DNA of 64,000 bases. Origin: Erwinia sp. (GTDB lineage: Bacteria; Pseudomonadota; Gammaproteobacteria; Enterobacterales; Enterobacteriaceae). The stretch covers positions 1,965,310 to 2,029,309 of the forward strand of contig OZ024666.1 in NCBI GenBank assembly GCA_964016415.1, given 5' to 3'. Below, piece by piece: positions 20,886 to 34,014 of this stretch (positions are counted from its first letter, which is position 1; each line of letters opens with the position of its first letter). The position numbers and the translations under genes are program-made. The notes beneath the pieces were generated by a model. It was not told where the DNA came from. It made no database searches and saw only the letters and a program-made list of their open reading frames with translations.

Positions 20886-21620
20886 TTAATCACCTCGTTC
20901 ATTTTTCGGTTTTTCCAGTGACGAAAGCATTCCACGCAGAATATTAAGCTCATCACGTTCGGGTCTGGCCCGAGTGTACAAACGTCTCAACTTGCTCATT
21001 ACCTGACCAGGACTCCCTTCACGAATGAAACCACTGGCCAGCAACATTTGCTCCATATGCTGATAAAAATGCTCCAAATCGTCAACCAGTGGATAGGGTG
21101 ATGGCTGGAATACCGGGGCATCAGATTCCACATTTTGCAGATATGCCATACGCACTTCATACGCAATAAGCTGTACCGCCATGGCAAGATTCAGTGAGCT
21201 ATAATCCGGATTAGCCGGTATCGCCACATGATAATGACATTTTTGTAATTCGTCATTGGTCAGTCCGACGCGTTCCCGGCCAAACACCAGCGCCACCGGA
21301 GTTTGGCAGGCCTCTTCGACGCTTTTCACTCCACACTCTCGTGGATCGAGCATCGGCCAGGGCAAAGATCGCGAACGAGCACTGGTTCCTACCACTAAAC
21401 CACACTCTGCGATAGCTTCGTCCAGCGTGGTGACAATCTTCGCATCACCGATGATATCGCTGGCACCAGCCGCCAGCGCAATGGCCTGCGAATCGGGTTT
21501 AACCAGCGGGTTAACCAGATAAAGCTGAGTAAGCCCCATCGTTTTCATCGCCCGGGCGACAGAACCCATATTGCCCGTGTGGGAGGTTTCAACCAGCACA
21601 ATTCTTATATTTTGCAGCAT
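20886..21620 (-). CDS. trmJ: tRNA (cytidine/uridine-2'-O-)-methyltransferase TrmJ
   Basis: SPOUT-class methyltransferase that modifies the ribose of position 32 in several tRNAs. Start [30 protein letters not shown] is the family N-terminus, and the knotted SAM site includes [16 protein letters not shown] and [18 protein letters not shown]. The 244 residues match E. coli (246). It is divergent from suhB across 118 bp and upstream of iscR. Confidence 0.96.
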   Translation of the reverse strand: MLQNIRIVLVETSHTGNMGSVARAMKTMGLTQLYLVNPLVKPDSQAIALAAGASDIIGDAKIVTTLDEAIAECGLVVGTSARSRSLPWPMLDPRECGVKSVEEACQTPVALVFGRERVGLTNDELQKCHYHVAIPANPDYSSLNLAMAVQLIAYEVRMAYLQNVESDAPVFQPSPYPLVDDLEHFYQHMEQMLLASGFIREGSPGQVMSKLRRLYTRARPERDELNILRGMLSSLEKPKNERGD

Positions 21621-21738
21621 GTAAATTTCTATCGTTAAGAAGTTGGCGTAATTCTATCACAAGCACACGACATTTAACGAACCAGCTGCTATACTTCGCG
21701 CCGATTTCCCGTTCTTTAACATCCAGTGAGAGAGACTG

Positions 21739-22542
21739 ATGCATCCGATGCTCAACATCGCCGTACGCGCTGCGCGTAAGGCCGGTAATTTGATTGCTAA
21801 AAACTACGAAACGCCGGACGCTGTCGAAGCAAGCCAAAAAGGCAGCAACGATTTTGTCACCAACGTCGACCATGAAGCAGAGCGCCTTATTATTGAAGTA
21901 ATCCGCAAGTCGTATCCCCAACACACCATTATTACTGAAGAAAGTGGTGAGCTGGCAGGAGAAGATGACAGTGTTCAATGGGTAATCGATCCTCTGGATG
22001 GCACCACCAATTTTATCAAACGTCTTCCTCACTTTGCTGTTTCTATCGCAGTTCGCATCAAAGGTCGTACAGAAGTAGCCGTGGTCTATGACCCAATGCG
22101 TAATGAGTTATTTACTGCTGTACGCGGACAAGGTGCTCAACTTAATGGCTATCGTCTGCGTGGCAGCACAGCTCGTGATCTTAACGGCACGGTTCTCGCC
22201 ACTGGCTTCCCTTTCAAAGTCAAACAACACGCTGCAACCTACATTACCCTGCTTGGTAAGCTGTTTACCCAGTGCGCCGATTTCCGCCGCACCGGCTCAG
22301 CTGCACTCGATCTGGCCTATGTCGCCGCAGGTCGCGTCGATGGCTTTTTTGAAATTGGTCTTAAACCGTGGGATTTTGCGGGTGGTGAACTGCTGGTGCG
22401 TGAAGCCGGAGGACTGGTGACTGACTTCGTTGGTGCGCACGGTTACCTGACCTCAGGCAATATTGTGGCGGGTAATCCTCGGGTGGTAAAAGGTATTCTG
22501 GCGACTGTACGCGATGAGTTAAGCGAAGCACTGAAGCGCTGA
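21739..22542 (+). CDS. suhB: Inositol-1-monophosphatase SuhB
   Basis: IMPase-fold phosphatase that in E. coli also joins the rRNA antitermination complex with NusA/NusB. The metal-binding motifs are present: EESGE (about residue 67), DPLDGTTNF (about 84) and KPWDFAGGELLVREAGG (about 209). The 267 residues match E. coli exactly. In E. coli iscR-trmJ-suhB has the same arrangement. Confidence 0.96.
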   Translation: MHPMLNIAVRAARKAGNLIAKNYETPDAVEASQKGSNDFVTNVDHEAERLIIEVIRKSYPQHTIITEESGELAGEDDSVQWVIDPLDGTTNFIKRLPHFAVSIAVRIKGRTEVAVVYDPMRNELFTAVRGQGAQLNGYRLRGSTARDLNGTVLATGFPFKVKQHAATYITLLGKLFTQCADFRRTGSAALDLAYVAAGRVDGFFEIGLKPWDFAGGELLVREAGGLVTDFVGAHGYLTSGNIVAGNPRVVKGILATVRDELSEALKR

Positions 22543-22590
22543 TTCGCAGCATACAACCAAAATATTTTGTGCTGGCGCCCTTAGCAGGCG

Positions 22591-23595
22591 CTAGCGCAAA
22601 AACAGAGGTCGGATACCATTACCCACCTCAGGTTGAGCACTGCACCACAATATAACCCCCGCCCCGATTAACAGAATACCAGCGATAAAAGAGAGCATCG
22701 GCCAGCCAAAACCTTTCCTCTGAGAGATTGCATGAGATGATGCCAGTTTCACTGCCAATTGCCGGGAAAAATGCACGAGTATACCCATTGCTGAAACTGT
22801 TATCGCTGTTCCTGCCGCCATCGCCAGTGCAGCAACGATGCCCCACCAATAGACACCTGCTACTTTAGAAAACAGTAACATCATTATCGCCCCTGAGCAG
22901 GGCCTCATTCCCATTGCCAGTACAACCATCAGTTTAGCTTTCAGGCCCACTGCCTGCTCAAGACTTGCCTGATCCGGCACATGCTGATGACCACAACCAC
23001 AATGTTCTGAATGCTGGTGCGTCAACGGCGTAAAAGCACGAAATGAATTGGTTTTCTGAAAGACAAACTGGTGATAAGTCTTTCTCACTGCACGAATACA
23101 CAGCCAGATACCCAGGATAACAATCACTAAGTAACTGCCCTTCTCCAGCCAGTAGCTACTGAGATGTAACTGTCGGGAAGAGAGATTAAAAATCACCAGA
23201 ATACCGGTAACCAGCAAGATAGCCCCACCCCCCTGGACGATCGCCGCTGCCAGCGTTAGCTTAATACTCGTCTTAAGTTTGGTCGGATGGGTCGCTAAAA
23301 ATGTTGTAATAATTATTTTACCGTGCCCTGGGCCCAGCGCGTGTAATACGCCATACAGCAAACTGAAACCCACCAGCATCACTCCGGCCTGTTGAGGCTG
23401 GCTGGATACCTGCTGCAACAATGCTGCCATTTGCTGATGCAAAACCTTTTGTAACTGGATACTGGCAAACAGAATTTGTGGCCAACAGGACCAGAGCACC
23501 CAGCCCCCGCACAGCAGTAGTAATATCAGGCAATAGAGAGGCGACAACGCCATAAATTTGCGCAGACGCCCCGGTGGCGTGAAAATTAATGACAT
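22591..23595 (-). CDS. NicO/RcnA-family nickel-cobalt exporter
   Basis: A 334-residue inner-membrane protein with about seven hydrophobic segments. The signature HALGPGHGK at about residue 86 and the GMRPCSG motif are those of the NicO family. The hydrophilic loop THQHSEHCGCGHQHVPD is rich in His and Cys and probably binds metal. Its start overlaps the 3' end of the DUF1007 gene by 10 bp, so the pair is translationally coupled. E. coli lacks this pair between suhB and glyA. The substrate (Ni, Co or another divalent metal) cannot be read from the sequence. Confidence 0.85.
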   Translation of the reverse strand: MSLIFTPPGRLRKFMALSPLYCLILLLLCGGWVLWSCWPQILFASIQLQKVLHQQMAALLQQVSSQPQQAGVMLVGFSLLYGVLHALGPGHGKIIITTFLATHPTKLKTSIKLTLAAAIVQGGGAILLVTGILVIFNLSSRQLHLSSYWLEKGSYLVIVILGIWLCIRAVRKTYHQFVFQKTNSFRAFTPLTHQHSEHCGCGHQHVPDQASLEQAVGLKAKLMVVLAMGMRPCSGAIMMLLFSKVAGVYWWGIVAALAMAAGTAITVSAMGILVHFSRQLAVKLASSHAISQRKGFGWPMLSFIAGILLIGAGVILWCSAQPEVGNGIRPLFLR

Positions 23596-24263
23596 TCCAG
23601 AATTACCGTTTGTGCAAATTGCCGACCAAGATCCATCTCTTCAGGAGGGGCATCCGCTTTATCCAGCGATAATGCATAGGCCTGCATTGAAGCATCCGGT
23701 TTTGGCGTATTGAGGGTGAGCTTGCAGCGACCTTCAAGCGAATCCGGGAGGTGTAGTGAATGCTGCGAGTCATAATACATATCCACGAAATATGTGGGAT
23801 CAAATGTTGACCACTGATAACGCTGATTGGCTAAGGGCTGCGGTTTACTGAGAGGTAACACAAAGGTCAGCACGGCCTTGTTACCTTCACGTGAAAGATG
23901 ATATTCGGGGGGCAGATTATCAAACTTTACCGGCTTACCCTGATGCCAGAACTCACTGAAATAGTGCTGGCCCAGCACATTAGCCATCACCTCAGCGGCC
24001 AGTTTTTTCCACGTTACTGACCCAGGTGCCGCTTTACCAGCATCATAAAGCAGGTCAGCGGATGTGATTTCATCCATTACCCAACGCATTTTCAGTCCGG
24101 TCAATGCATCATCCTGAGTTACCAGTGTCGCCTGCATATCGATGAAACTATGGGGATGCGCGACAGCAACGTGGCTGAAGAGCAATGCAAGCGCTCCTGC
24201 CAATGCAGGTCTTAACAGATGCCGAGCCAGAAGAAGTATGCCGTTCATGCTGATAGCCATCAT
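23586..24263 (-). CDS. DUF1007 periplasmic protein, partner of the metal exporter
   Basis: Protein of the DUF1007 family, typically encoded next to NicO exporters. A signal peptide (LLARHLLRPALAGALALLFS, then HVAVAHPHS) ends before the mature HPHSFIDMQ, an N-terminal His-containing segment that may bind metal after cleavage. I start it at the ATG pair 24263/24260 (225 aa); 24248 is also possible. The frame from 24308 would have to cross the glyA terminator. Function is unproven; a periplasmic metal chaperone is plausible. Confidence 0.75.
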   Translation of the reverse strand: MMAISMNGILLLARHLLRPALAGALALLFSHVAVAHPHSFIDMQATLVTQDDALTGLKMRWVMDEITSADLLYDAGKAAPGSVTWKKLAAEVMANVLGQHYFSEFWHQGKPVKFDNLPPEYHLSREGNKAVLTFVLPLSKPQPLANQRYQWSTFDPTYFVDMYYDSQHSLHLPDSLEGRCKLTLNTPKPDASMQAYALSLDKADAPPEEMDLGRQFAQTVILECH

Positions 24264-24271
24264 ATTTATTG

Positions 24272-24300
24272 AAAAAAAAACGGGACAGTAACCTGTCCCG
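24272..24300 (-). terminator. Rho-independent terminator of glyA
   Basis: CGGGACAG-GTTA-CTGTCCCG on the minus strand (24300-24281) forms a perfect 8-bp stem followed by nine T residues (24280-24272). It sits 49 bp past the glyA stop. Confidence 0.9.
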
Positions 24301-24348
24301 TCTCGCAATCTACCTGTTGTTTACACTTGCTGTCAATGCACTGATCAC

Positions 24349-25602
24349 TCAGGCATAGACGGGAAAGCGCGAACAAACCGCCAATACTTTTTGTTTCACC
24401 TGCTCAATCACTTGTTCATCAGCAGGATTATCCAGCACATCGGCAATCCAGCCCGCCAGTTCGCGTACTTCAGCTTCTTTGAAACCGCGACGTGTTACTG
24501 CAGGCGTACCAATACGGATGCCCGAGGTCACAAATGGACTTTTGGGATCATTAGGCACACTGTTTTTATTCACGGTGATATTGGCACGACCCAGTGCCGC
24601 ATCGGCTTCTTTACCTGTCAGGTTTTTCTCAACTAAATCGAGCAGGAACAGGTGATTTTCTGTGCCACCAGACACGATGTTATAACCACGTGCCAGCAAT
24701 ACTTCTACCATCGCTTTGGCATTTTTAGCCACTTGTTGTTGATAGACCGTAAATTCTGGTTCCATTGCTTCTTTGAAAGCCACTGCTTTGCCCGCAATCA
24801 CATGCATTAATGGGCCACCCTGTCCGCCAGGGAAAACCGCAGAGTTCAGCTTTTTATATAACTCTTCATCGCCGTTTTTTGCCAGAATCAGGCCACCACG
24901 AGGCCCCGCAAGTGTTTTATGGGTAGTAGTGGTAACGATATGAGCATGTGGCACCGGATTCGGGTAGACGCCAGCAGCAACCAGACCTGCAACGTGTGCC
25001 ATATCCACAAACAGATAAGCGCCGATGCTGTCAGCAATTTCACGCATTTTAGCCCAGTCACAGATACCTGAGTAGGCAGAAAAACCACCGATAATCATTT
25101 TAGGTTTATGCTTTTGTGCCTGAGCTGCGAGGTCATCGTAATCGATTTTTCCGTGCTCATCGATGCCATAAGGCACGACATTATACAGTTTACCCGACAA
25201 GTTCACCGGTGAACCATGAGTAAGGTGACCACCATGCGCCAGATTCATCCCAAGTATTGTATCTCCGGGTTGCAGCAGAGCGGTATAAACAGCGAAGTTG
25301 GCCTGAGAACCTGAGTGTGGCTGTACGTTGGCGTAATCGGCACCAAAAAGCGCTTTGGCACGATCAATAGCCAGCAGCTCTACGATATCAACATACTCAC
25401 AGCCACCGTAATACCGCTTACCCGGATAGCCTTCCGCATATTTATTGGTCAATTGTGAGCCCTGAGCCTGCATGACACGTGGACTGGTATAGTTTTCGGA
25501 GGCAATCAACTCAATATGCTCTTCCTGACGCGCTTTTTCCTGTTCCATTGCCTGCCATAAATCGGCATCGTAATCGGCAATATTCATCTCACGCTTTAAC
25601 AT
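24349..25602 (-). CDS. glyA: Serine hydroxymethyltransferase
   Basis: PLP enzyme that interconverts serine and glycine and feeds one-carbon units to folate. The 417 residues equal the E. coli length when started at the ATG at 25602 ([16 protein letters not shown]), which has AGGAG seven bases upstream; the frame from 25620 adds six residues. The PLP lysine is in [14 protein letters not shown], and the substrate-binding LIASENYTS and GGQGGPL are intact. In E. coli hmp lies between glyA and glnB; it is absent here. Confidence 0.97.
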   Translation of the reverse strand: MLKREMNIADYDADLWQAMEQEKARQEEHIELIASENYTSPRVMQAQGSQLTNKYAEGYPGKRYYGGCEYVDIVELLAIDRAKALFGADYANVQPHSGSQANFAVYTALLQPGDTILGMNLAHGGHLTHGSPVNLSGKLYNVVPYGIDEHGKIDYDDLAAQAQKHKPKMIIGGFSAYSGICDWAKMREIADSIGAYLFVDMAHVAGLVAAGVYPNPVPHAHIVTTTTHKTLAGPRGGLILAKNGDEELYKKLNSAVFPGGQGGPLMHVIAGKAVAFKEAMEPEFTVYQQQVAKNAKAMVEVLLARGYNIVSGGTENHLFLLDLVEKNLTGKEADAALGRANITVNKNSVPNDPKSPFVTSGIRIGTPAVTRRGFKEAEVRELAGWIADVLDNPADEQVIEQVKQKVLAVCSRFPVYA

Positions 25603-25722
25603 CGGCATCTCCTGACTCAACTGACTCTCATTAATGGGTTGATGACAACCCTTTGACTAAGATCAACAGTGTAAACTGTTTTATCGCCTAAGGGATAGCA
25701 TCAATGCGCCCCTTTTACCTTT

Positions 25723-25738
25723 CCGCAACCGTTTGCCT
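25723..25738 (-). promoter_or_regulatory. Probable PurR operator of glyA
   Basis: CCGCAACCGTTTGCCT resembles the PurR palindrome ACGCAAACGTTTGCGT (about 13 of 16), with the central CCGTTTGC kept. It is 121 bp before the glyA start. GlyA is a PurR target in E. coli. Confidence 0.6.
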
Positions 25739-25924
25739 GGTCATCGGAAGCGGTATTCTACCCGTGATAATCGTTGACGCAATCACGATTTTTCTTCATC
25801 TGTTTCTTGCAGTTTATTCATTTTGCCAGCCGCTCAGAGAGTTCTTTTGCGGTTTAGCCAGCGGCTGATTCTGCATCAGTCATACTCAGTGATAAGCTAT
25901 CATTATCCTGATAGCAACAAACTG

Positions 25925-26536
<612 letters not shown>

Positions 26537-26565
26537 TAAAAAAGGCAACCCCAAAGGATTGCCTT
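26537..26565 (-). terminator. Rho-independent terminator of purL
   Basis: On the minus strand GGCAATCC-TTT-GGGGTTGCC (26565-26544) folds into a stem followed by TTTTTT. It lies 22 bp past the purL stop. Confidence 0.88.
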
Positions 26566-26587
26566 TTCAGTCTGATGTACCGGTGAT

Positions 26588-29500
26588 CTATCCCAACTGT
26601 TTGCGTGCGTTACGGAACAGCCGCATCCATGGCCCATCTTCTCCCCACTCAGCAGGGTGCCAGGAGTTGCTTACTGTTCTGAATACGCGCTCGGGATGAG
26701 GCATCATAATCGTTACCCGGCCACTGATATTTGTCACCGCAGTAATCCCATTCGGCGAACCATTAGGGTTAGCAGGATAACGTTGCGTCACTTCCCCATG
26801 ATTATCCACATAGCGCAGCGCCACCAGCCCTTGCTGTTCAAGTGTTGCTAGGTGTGCCGCATCCCGCACTTCAACAAAACCTTCTCCATGGGAAACCGCA
26901 ACCGGAATTCTCGAACCTGCCATATCGGCAAGAAGCAATGACGGGCTACGGGTCACTTCAACCAGACTGAACCGTGCCTCAAAACGCTCCGACTGATTAC
27001 GGACAAAACGTGGCCAGGCTTCACTGCCGGGAATCAACTCACGTAGTGTTGACATCATTTGGCAACCGTTACATACCCCTAATGCCAGCGTCTGTGGACG
27101 ATTGAAAAAAGCATCAAATTCATCACGTACACGCGGGTTGAACAGAATTGATTTTGCCCACCCCTCACCAGCACCAAGCACATCGCCATACGAGAAACCG
27201 CCACAAGCAACCAGCGTATGAAATGCCTGCAAATCCTGCCGCCCACTCAGCAAATCACTCATATGCACATCTATCGCATCAAATCCTGCCCGATGGAATG
27301 CCGCGGCCATTTCAACATGAGAGTTAACCCCTTGCTCACGCAAGACAGCCACTTTAGGACGTACTCCGGTTGCAATGTAAGGAGCGGCAATATCGTCATC
27401 TGTCGGGAAGCTCAATGACACGCTGATCCCAGGATCGTCGTTCTCTTTTTTCGCTTCGTGCTCCTGATCGGCACAAAGCGGATTATCGCGCAACCGTTGC
27501 ATCTGCCACGTGGTTTCAGCCCACCAGACTCGAAGTGTGGTCCGACTTTCACGATACACGTCATCGTTGCCTCGCTGGATAATAATCTCATCACCAGGTA
27601 CCGCTGTTCCGATAACATGCAGACAATCAGCCAGACCGTGAGCAGCAAAACAGGCTTCTACCGCATGTAGCTCAGTTGCGGCGATCTGTACCACAGCACC
27701 CAGTTCTTCATTAAACAAAGCCGCGAGAGGGTCATCGCTGTATCCGGCAATGTCTATCTGCAGACCACAGTGGCCGGCGAATGCCATTTCTGCCAAAGTG
27801 ACCAGTAAACCGCCATCGGATTTATCGTGGTAAGCAAGCAGTTTTTCTTCAGCAATCAGTGTCTGCATAGCATCAAAAAAACCCGCCAGTTGCTGAGCAT
27901 CCCGCACATCGGCCGGACGGTCCCCTAATTGACGGTAAACCTGTGCGAGCGCTGTTGCCCCCAGAGCCTGATGACCTTTACCCAGATCGATTAACAGCAG
28001 AACATTTTGCTGTTGTGGATCGCGCAGCTCCGGCGTCACTGTACGGCGAACATCTTCAACCCGCGCGAATGCAGTGATAACCAGAGACAACGGAGAAGTG
28101 ACGCTCTTTTCTTCGCCATTATCCTGCCAGCGCGTCTTCATTGACATAGAGTCTTTTCCGACCGGAATGGTAATCCCGAGCGCCGGGCATAACTCTTCGC
28201 CAACGGCTTTTACCGCTTCATACAACCCGGCATCTTCACCAGGATGACCCGCTGCCGCCATCCAGTTTGCTGATAATTTTATTCTTTTCAGTGACCCGAT
28301 TTGCGTAGCAGCAATATTTGTGATCGCCTCCCCCACTGCCAGACGCCCGGAGGCTGCGAAATCCAGCAATGCCACAGGAGCTCGTTCACCAATCGACATT
28401 GCTTCCCCGTAGTAACTGTCAAGACTTGCTGTGGTTACTGCACAATCAGCGACAGGGATCTGCCAGGGGCCAACCATTTGATCCCGCGCAACCATTCCGG
28501 TAACGCTCCTGTCACCAATGGTGATAAGAAATGTTTTTTCTGCCACACAGGGAAGATGAAGTACACGTTTTACTGCTTCGTCAAGAAAGATACCGTCACG
28601 ATGTAGTGCCTCACCCCGGTTTTTCAGAGAGACAACATCGCGAGTCATACGCGGCGTCTTACCCAGCAGCACATCGAGTGGCATATCAATCGGTGTATTA
28701 TCAAAATAGCTGTCAGTCAGCGTCAGATGCTGTTCCTCTGTAGCCACACCGATCACCGCATAAGGCGCACGTTCGCGCTGGCACAATTCATCAAACAATG
28801 CGAGTTTTTCAGGAGCAACAGCCAATACATAACGCTCCTGAGATTCGTTACACCATACCTCTAGTGGACTCATCCCTGGCTCGTCGTTGAGTATATCTCG
28901 TAATCTGAAGCGTCCTCCACGACCACCATCACTGACTAGTTCAGGCATCGCGTTCGACAAGCCTCCGGCCCCGACATCATGAATAAATAATATCGGATTG
29001 GCTTCACTAAGCTGCCAGCAACGGTCTATCACCTCCTGGCAGCGACGTTCCATCTCCGGATTGTCACGCTGTACAGAAGCGAAATCGAGATCAGCATCCG
29101 ACTGGCCGGATGACATTGATGATGCCGCGCCACCGCCGAGACCGATATTCATTGCGGGTCCGCCCAGTACAATCAGCTTGGCACCAACAGAAATTTCACC
29201 TTTTTGAACGTGATCAGCGCGAATATTACCGATGCCGCCAGCCAGCATGATTGGTTTATGATAACCACGAACCTCACGCCCATTGTGGCTGTTAACTTTC
29301 TCTTCATAGGTACGGAAGTAGCCATTAAGGGCCGGACGACCGAATTCGTTATTGAATGCTGCGCCCCCCAACGGGCCTTCTGTCATAATATCCAGCGCAC
29401 TGACAATACGCTCAGGGCGACCGAAATCCTCTTCCCACGGTTGCTCAAAACCCGGTATGCGCAAGTTGGAGACTGAAAAGCCTACCAGACCTGCTTTCGG

Positions 29501-30481
29501 TTTCGCTCCTCTTCCTGTTGCGCCTTCGTCACGAATCTCCCCACCGGACCCGGTCGCTGCACCAGGCCACGGAGAGATAGCGGTCGGGTGGTTATGAGTT
29601 TCGACTTTCATCAAAATGTGCGCGGGTTCCTGGTGAAACTGATAATGCAATCCGCCCTCTGCCGGATAAAAGCGTCCTACCTCGGAACCTTCCATCACAG
29701 CGGCATTGTCCTTGTAGGCAGACAACACATAGTCAGGCGTTTTTTCAAACGTGTTTTTGATCATCTTAAACAGCGATTTTAGCTGTTGGTGACCATCAAT
29801 AACCCAGTCAGCATTGAAAATTTTATGGCGGCAATGTTCAGAATTAGCCTGAGCGAACATATACAGTTCTATATCGTTGGGATTACGCCCTAACGTCTGA
29901 AACGCATTCAATAAATAGTCAATTTCATCGTCGGCCAATGCCAGGCCTAATTTGCTGTTGGCGATTTCGAGGGCTTGTCGCCCTTCACCTAGCACATCAA
30001 CCGTGTTCACAGGGGCGGGTTGATGGTGTACGAAAAGTTGTTCTGCATCAGTCAGCGCATAAAACACGCGTTCCATCATTCGGTCATGCAGTAACGCCGC
30101 AATATCCTGCCATTGCTGGTCGTTAAGTTCAGGTGCTGTGATGTAGAACGCCATACCCCGTTCGAGGCGCTCAACCTGCGCTAAGCCACAATTATGTGCG
30201 ATATCAGTGGCTTTGGATGACCACGGGGACAAGGTTCCCGGGCGCGGTGTGACCAGCAACAAGCGTCCCTGAGGCTCATGTTCAGCGAGCGATGGACCGT
30301 AGCGGAGAATACGCTGCAGGCGAAGTTTATCGTCATCACTCAATGGAGCGCTGACATCAGCAAAATGGATATACTCGGCGTAAATGTCACTCACCGGCAG
30401 GTGAGCATCCTGAAAACGAGTCAGCAATTTGTTAATACGAAAAGCCGACAAAGCGGGCGAGCCACGCAGAATTTCCATCAT
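26588..30481 (-). CDS. purL: Phosphoribosylformylglycinamidine synthase
   Basis: Large single-chain FGAM synthase, step four of purine synthesis, using glutamine and ATP. The 1297 residues match E. coli (1295). The order is PurS-like N-terminal domain, linker with [19 protein letters not shown], two AIRS-type ATPase halves (PHSGG-like [19 protein letters not shown] and the second near [16 protein letters not shown]), and a class I glutaminase at the C-terminus ([11 protein letters not shown] with the nucleophile Cys, and MPHPERVFR with the His). A PurR box lies upstream. It is divergent from mltF, as in E. coli. Confidence 0.97.
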   Translation of the reverse strand: MMEILRGSPALSAFRINKLLTRFQDAHLPVSDIYAEYIHFADVSAPLSDDDKLRLQRILRYGPSLAEHEPQGRLLLVTPRPGTLSPWSSKATDIAHNCGLAQVERLERGMAFYITAPELNDQQWQDIAALLHDRMMERVFYALTDAEQLFVHHQPAPVNTVDVLGEGRQALEIANSKLGLALADDEIDYLLNAFQTLGRNPNDIELYMFAQANSEHCRHKIFNADWVIDGHQQLKSLFKMIKNTFEKTPDYVLSAYKDNAAVMEGSEVGRFYPAEGGLHYQFHQEPAHILMKVETHNHPTAISPWPGAATGSGGEIRDEGATGRGAKPKAGLVGFSVSNLRIPGFEQPWEEDFGRPERIVSALDIMTEGPLGGAAFNNEFGRPALNGYFRTYEEKVNSHNGREVRGYHKPIMLAGGIGNIRADHVQKGEISVGAKLIVLGGPAMNIGLGGGAASSMSSGQSDADLDFASVQRDNPEMERRCQEVIDRCWQLSEANPILFIHDVGAGGLSNAMPELVSDGGRGGRFRLRDILNDEPGMSPLEVWCNESQERYVLAVAPEKLALFDELCQRERAPYAVIGVATEEQHLTLTDSYFDNTPIDMPLDVLLGKTPRMTRDVVSLKNRGEALHRDGIFLDEAVKRVLHLPCVAEKTFLITIGDRSVTGMVARDQMVGPWQIPVADCAVTTASLDSYYGEAMSIGERAPVALLDFAASGRLAVGEAITNIAATQIGSLKRIKLSANWMAAAGHPGEDAGLYEAVKAVGEELCPALGITIPVGKDSMSMKTRWQDNGEEKSVTSPLSLVITAFARVEDVRRTVTPELRDPQQQNVLLLIDLGKGHQALGATALAQVYRQLGDRPADVRDAQQLAGFFDAMQTLIAEEKLLAYHDKSDGGLLVTLAEMAFAGHCGLQIDIAGYSDDPLAALFNEELGAVVQIAATELHAVEACFAAHGLADCLHVIGTAVPGDEIIIQRGNDDVYRESRTTLRVWWAETTWQMQRLRDNPLCADQEHEAKKENDDPGISVSLSFPTDDDIAAPYIATGVRPKVAVLREQGVNSHVEMAAAFHRAGFDAIDVHMSDLLSGRQDLQAFHTLVACGGFSYGDVLGAGEGWAKSILFNPRVRDEFDAFFNRPQTLALGVCNGCQMMSTLRELIPGSEAWPRFVRNQSERFEARFSLVEVTRSPSLLLADMAGSRIPVAVSHGEGFVEVRDAAHLATLEQQGLVALRYVDNHGEVTQRYPANPNGSPNGITAVTNISGRVTIMMPHPERVFRTVSNSWHPAEWGEDGPWMRLFRNARKQLG

Positions 30482-30570
30482 TAAGTTTCTCTCGTCTTTG
30501 AAGCAACGGACGGCACATCAAGGCGCATCAGGGGGGAAATGGCGCACATTATAAAGAATCACTCCGCGTT

Positions 30571-30586
30571 ACGAAACCGTTTGCGC
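30571..30586 (-). promoter_or_regulatory. PurR operator of purL
   Basis: ACGAAACCGTTTGCGC matches ACGAAAACGTTTGCGT at 14 of 16 positions, 90 bp before the purL start. PurL is a classic PurR target. Confidence 0.8.
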
Positions 30587-30749
30587 TGAATAATTACAAT
30601 CGCTGCCGATTAAAAATCACACTATTTCACCCGAAAACTGTTGCCAAGCTCTGACGAGTTACGCAAAATGCCAACCGCTCAGGGATGAAAAAGAGACAAT
30701 TATAAGATCTCCTCTGCATCGAAACTGTGCGCTGATAAGAGACAGCTTT

Positions 30750-32189
30750 TTGAAATCTATAAAAATTAATTACATCGTCATTGGGATTATCACCCTCTTT
30801 CTGGCGCTCGCCCTCTGGCCATCAATCTCGTGGCACAAAGGCGAGCCGGAAGGGCTCAGGCAAATCAAATCACGTGGTGTACTGCGGGTCAGTACTATCA
30901 GTTCTCTGCTTACCTACTCTCCGAATAATGAACTCACCCCCGGCATGGACTATGAACTCGTTAAACGATTTGCAGAGTATCTGGGCGTTAAGCTGGTGAT
31001 GACCGCTCGCCAGAACCCCAGTGAGCTTTTTGACGATTTAACCCACGGACGCGCAGATCTACTGGCTGCGGGGTTAATCTATACCCCGGAAAGAACGCAA
31101 CAGTTTCAGGCCGGACCTGCCTATTACTCTGTCTCCCAACAACTGGTGTATCGTAAAGGCAATCCCGCGCCGAAAAAGCAAGGTACAATCAAAGGGAATC
31201 TGGTAGCAGCAGCTGGTTCAGCTTATCTGTCTACGCTTGATGAATTAAAAAACAACTACTCGCCCACTCTTGACTGGCGTGTGTCAGTCGATCAAAGTCC
31301 CACTGCGTTGCTTGAAGCTGTAGCTGAGGGACGGATCGATTACACGGTCGGTGATTCGATGTCGATTGCCCTGTTACAGCGTATTTATCCACAACTGACG
31401 GTCGCTTTCGACATTACTGATGAAGAGCCAGTCATCTGGTATTTGCAAAAACAGAACGATGACCTTTACGCTGCACTGCTGGATTTTTTTAATACTTTAA
31501 ATGAAGAAGGCACTCTGGCACGGCTGGAGGAGAAGTATCTCGGCCATGTCGGTAATTTCGATTATGTTGATACCCGTGCTTTTTTACGTGCCATTGAGAC
31601 CCTGTTGCCCGGTTTGCGACCGTTATTTGAAAAGCATGCAACGAATATCGACTGGAAGTTACTGGCCGCGATTGCCTATCAGGAATCGCATTGGGATCCA
31701 CAGGCAACATCCCCTACAGGCGTGAGAGGGATGATGATGCTGACGCGCGGCACAGCAGAAAGTTTCAACGTTACCGATCGTACAGATCCGGAACAGAGTA
31801 TTCGCGGGGGAAGTAACTATTTGCTGCATATTATGCAAAGAGTTCCGCAAACCATCCCCGGCGAAGAACGAATATGGTTTGCCCTGGCTGCTTACAACAT
31901 GGGCTATTACCACATGCTTGATGCAAGAAAACTGACCAGCAAACAGAAAGGGAATCCTGACAGTTGGGCCGAGGTGAAACAGCGCCTGCCTCTGCTGAGC
32001 CAAAGGAAGTATTACAGCCAGACCACCTATGGCTATGCCCGTGGTCAGGAAGCATACAACTATGTTGAGAATATCAGGCTCTATCAGCAAAGTCTGGTGG
32101 GTCATCTGCAAGAACGAGAACGCAAACTGGCACGGGAAACAGCGCTCAGCAAAGGATACCCAGCAGTGCAACCCCGGCATGCTCTGTGA
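30750..32189 (+). CDS. mltF: Membrane-bound lytic murein transglycosylase F
   Basis: Cleaves the glycan strand of peptidoglycan with formation of 1,6-anhydro-muropeptides. The 479 residues start at a TTG ([20 protein letters not shown]) that aligns with the E. coli start and contains an N-terminal membrane anchor. A periplasmic SBP_bac_3-type regulatory domain (about 40-265) is followed by the SLT catalytic domain, whose Glu is in [20 protein letters not shown]. The downstream [11 protein letters not shown] and [11 protein letters not shown] are conserved. It is divergent from purL. Confidence 0.95.
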   Translation: MKSIKINYIVIGIITLFLALALWPSISWHKGEPEGLRQIKSRGVLRVSTISSLLTYSPNNELTPGMDYELVKRFAEYLGVKLVMTARQNPSELFDDLTHGRADLLAAGLIYTPERTQQFQAGPAYYSVSQQLVYRKGNPAPKKQGTIKGNLVAAAGSAYLSTLDELKNNYSPTLDWRVSVDQSPTALLEAVAEGRIDYTVGDSMSIALLQRIYPQLTVAFDITDEEPVIWYLQKQNDDLYAALLDFFNTLNEEGTLARLEEKYLGHVGNFDYVDTRAFLRAIETLLPGLRPLFEKHATNIDWKLLAAIAYQESHWDPQATSPTGVRGMMMLTRGTAESFNVTDRTDPEQSIRGGSNYLLHIMQRVPQTIPGEERIWFALAAYNMGYYHMLDARKLTSKQKGNPDSWAEVKQRLPLLSQRKYYSQTTYGYARGQEAYNYVENIRLYQQSLVGHLQERERKLARETALSKGYPAVQPRHAL

Positions 32190-32228
32190 TCTGTTTGGCA
32201 CATGCTGAAACTAAAAGTATCTGCTATG

Positions 32229-32660
32229 TTACCCACTGACCATATGCGTTAACTTCAGACGCACAATACGAAAAATGACTTTCACAGTCTTGTAAGATTG
32301 CGAAGCAGAGAGGTTACATCCATCACAGTGACAACCCGAAGGTAAATTACATCCCCAGTCACCATCGCAGCTATCACAAGCATCCGTTATATTTCTGTCT
32401 TTTTTTTTCTTCTTGTTTTCATTGTCAGAAACGAGCCATTTTTTTGCCAGCAACGCCTGATGGGCGTTACCACAGGCATGAAATCTTTTGGGAAGCAAAC
32501 GCCACAGCGCACTCACACCTGAACGTCTGACAGCAACCACCGCGAACATAGAGCATGAACGACCACCATGATAACGGCGATGCGCACAACTAAATCCTTT
32601 ATAAGGGGAAAGGTGTTTTTGATAAGTAACGATCAAAAAGATTGCCAGTTTTTTCATCAT
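32229..32660 (-). CDS. YidD-like protein with Cys-rich C-terminal extension
   Basis: The first ~75 residues resemble the YidD (DUF37) family: an amphipathic N-terminus LAIFLIVTYQKHLSPYKGF, then the Cys-containing FSCAHRRYHGGRSCSMFAVVAVRRSGVSAL and a second conserved block FHACGNAH. In YidD these parts assist YidC at the membrane. Unlike YidD (about 85 aa), this 143-residue protein continues with a poly-Lys run and a Cys-rich tail (DACDSCDGDWGCNLPSGCHC), then a basic end. It is convergent with mltF. It is not the canonical yidD, which lies at rnpA-yidC. Function unknown. Confidence 0.6.
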   Translation of the reverse strand: MMKKLAIFLIVTYQKHLSPYKGFSCAHRRYHGGRSCSMFAVVAVRRSGVSALWRLLPKRFHACGNAHQALLAKKWLVSDNENKKKKKDRNITDACDSCDGDWGCNLPSGCHCDGCNLSASQSYKTVKVIFRIVRLKLTHMVSG

Positions 32661-32953
32661 GAAAATTCAAACACACTCCATTGTATTGTGAATAATGCAG
32701 CTACTAACGCAATGTTATCAGAACCTGCTGCGGCCTTGTTTGCCGTCACCATTAATAAGTAACTGAATGAGGGCAACGACTCTCTGATTTAAAAACCATA
32801 ATTGTGCTGCAGACCTGAAATGTCCCTAACACACTATTTGAGTAAAGACCCTGTCATACCGATCAGGTCTGTCAAAAAGTGTCCGCGCCTGACACTCTAT
32901 AGCGTTCCGTGACAACATCTCACATCTAAGTCTGGTGAAGACATCAGGGGGAT
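32661..32953. other. Non-coding gap
   Basis: About 290 bp between the YidD-like gene and tadA with no gene, no clear terminator and no recognisable RNA. Confidence 0.5.

Positions 32954-34014
<1,061 letters not shown>

Noticed and set aside
31659-32201. 180-codon ORF on the minus strand
   Set aside because: Antisense shadow of the mltF catalytic domain.
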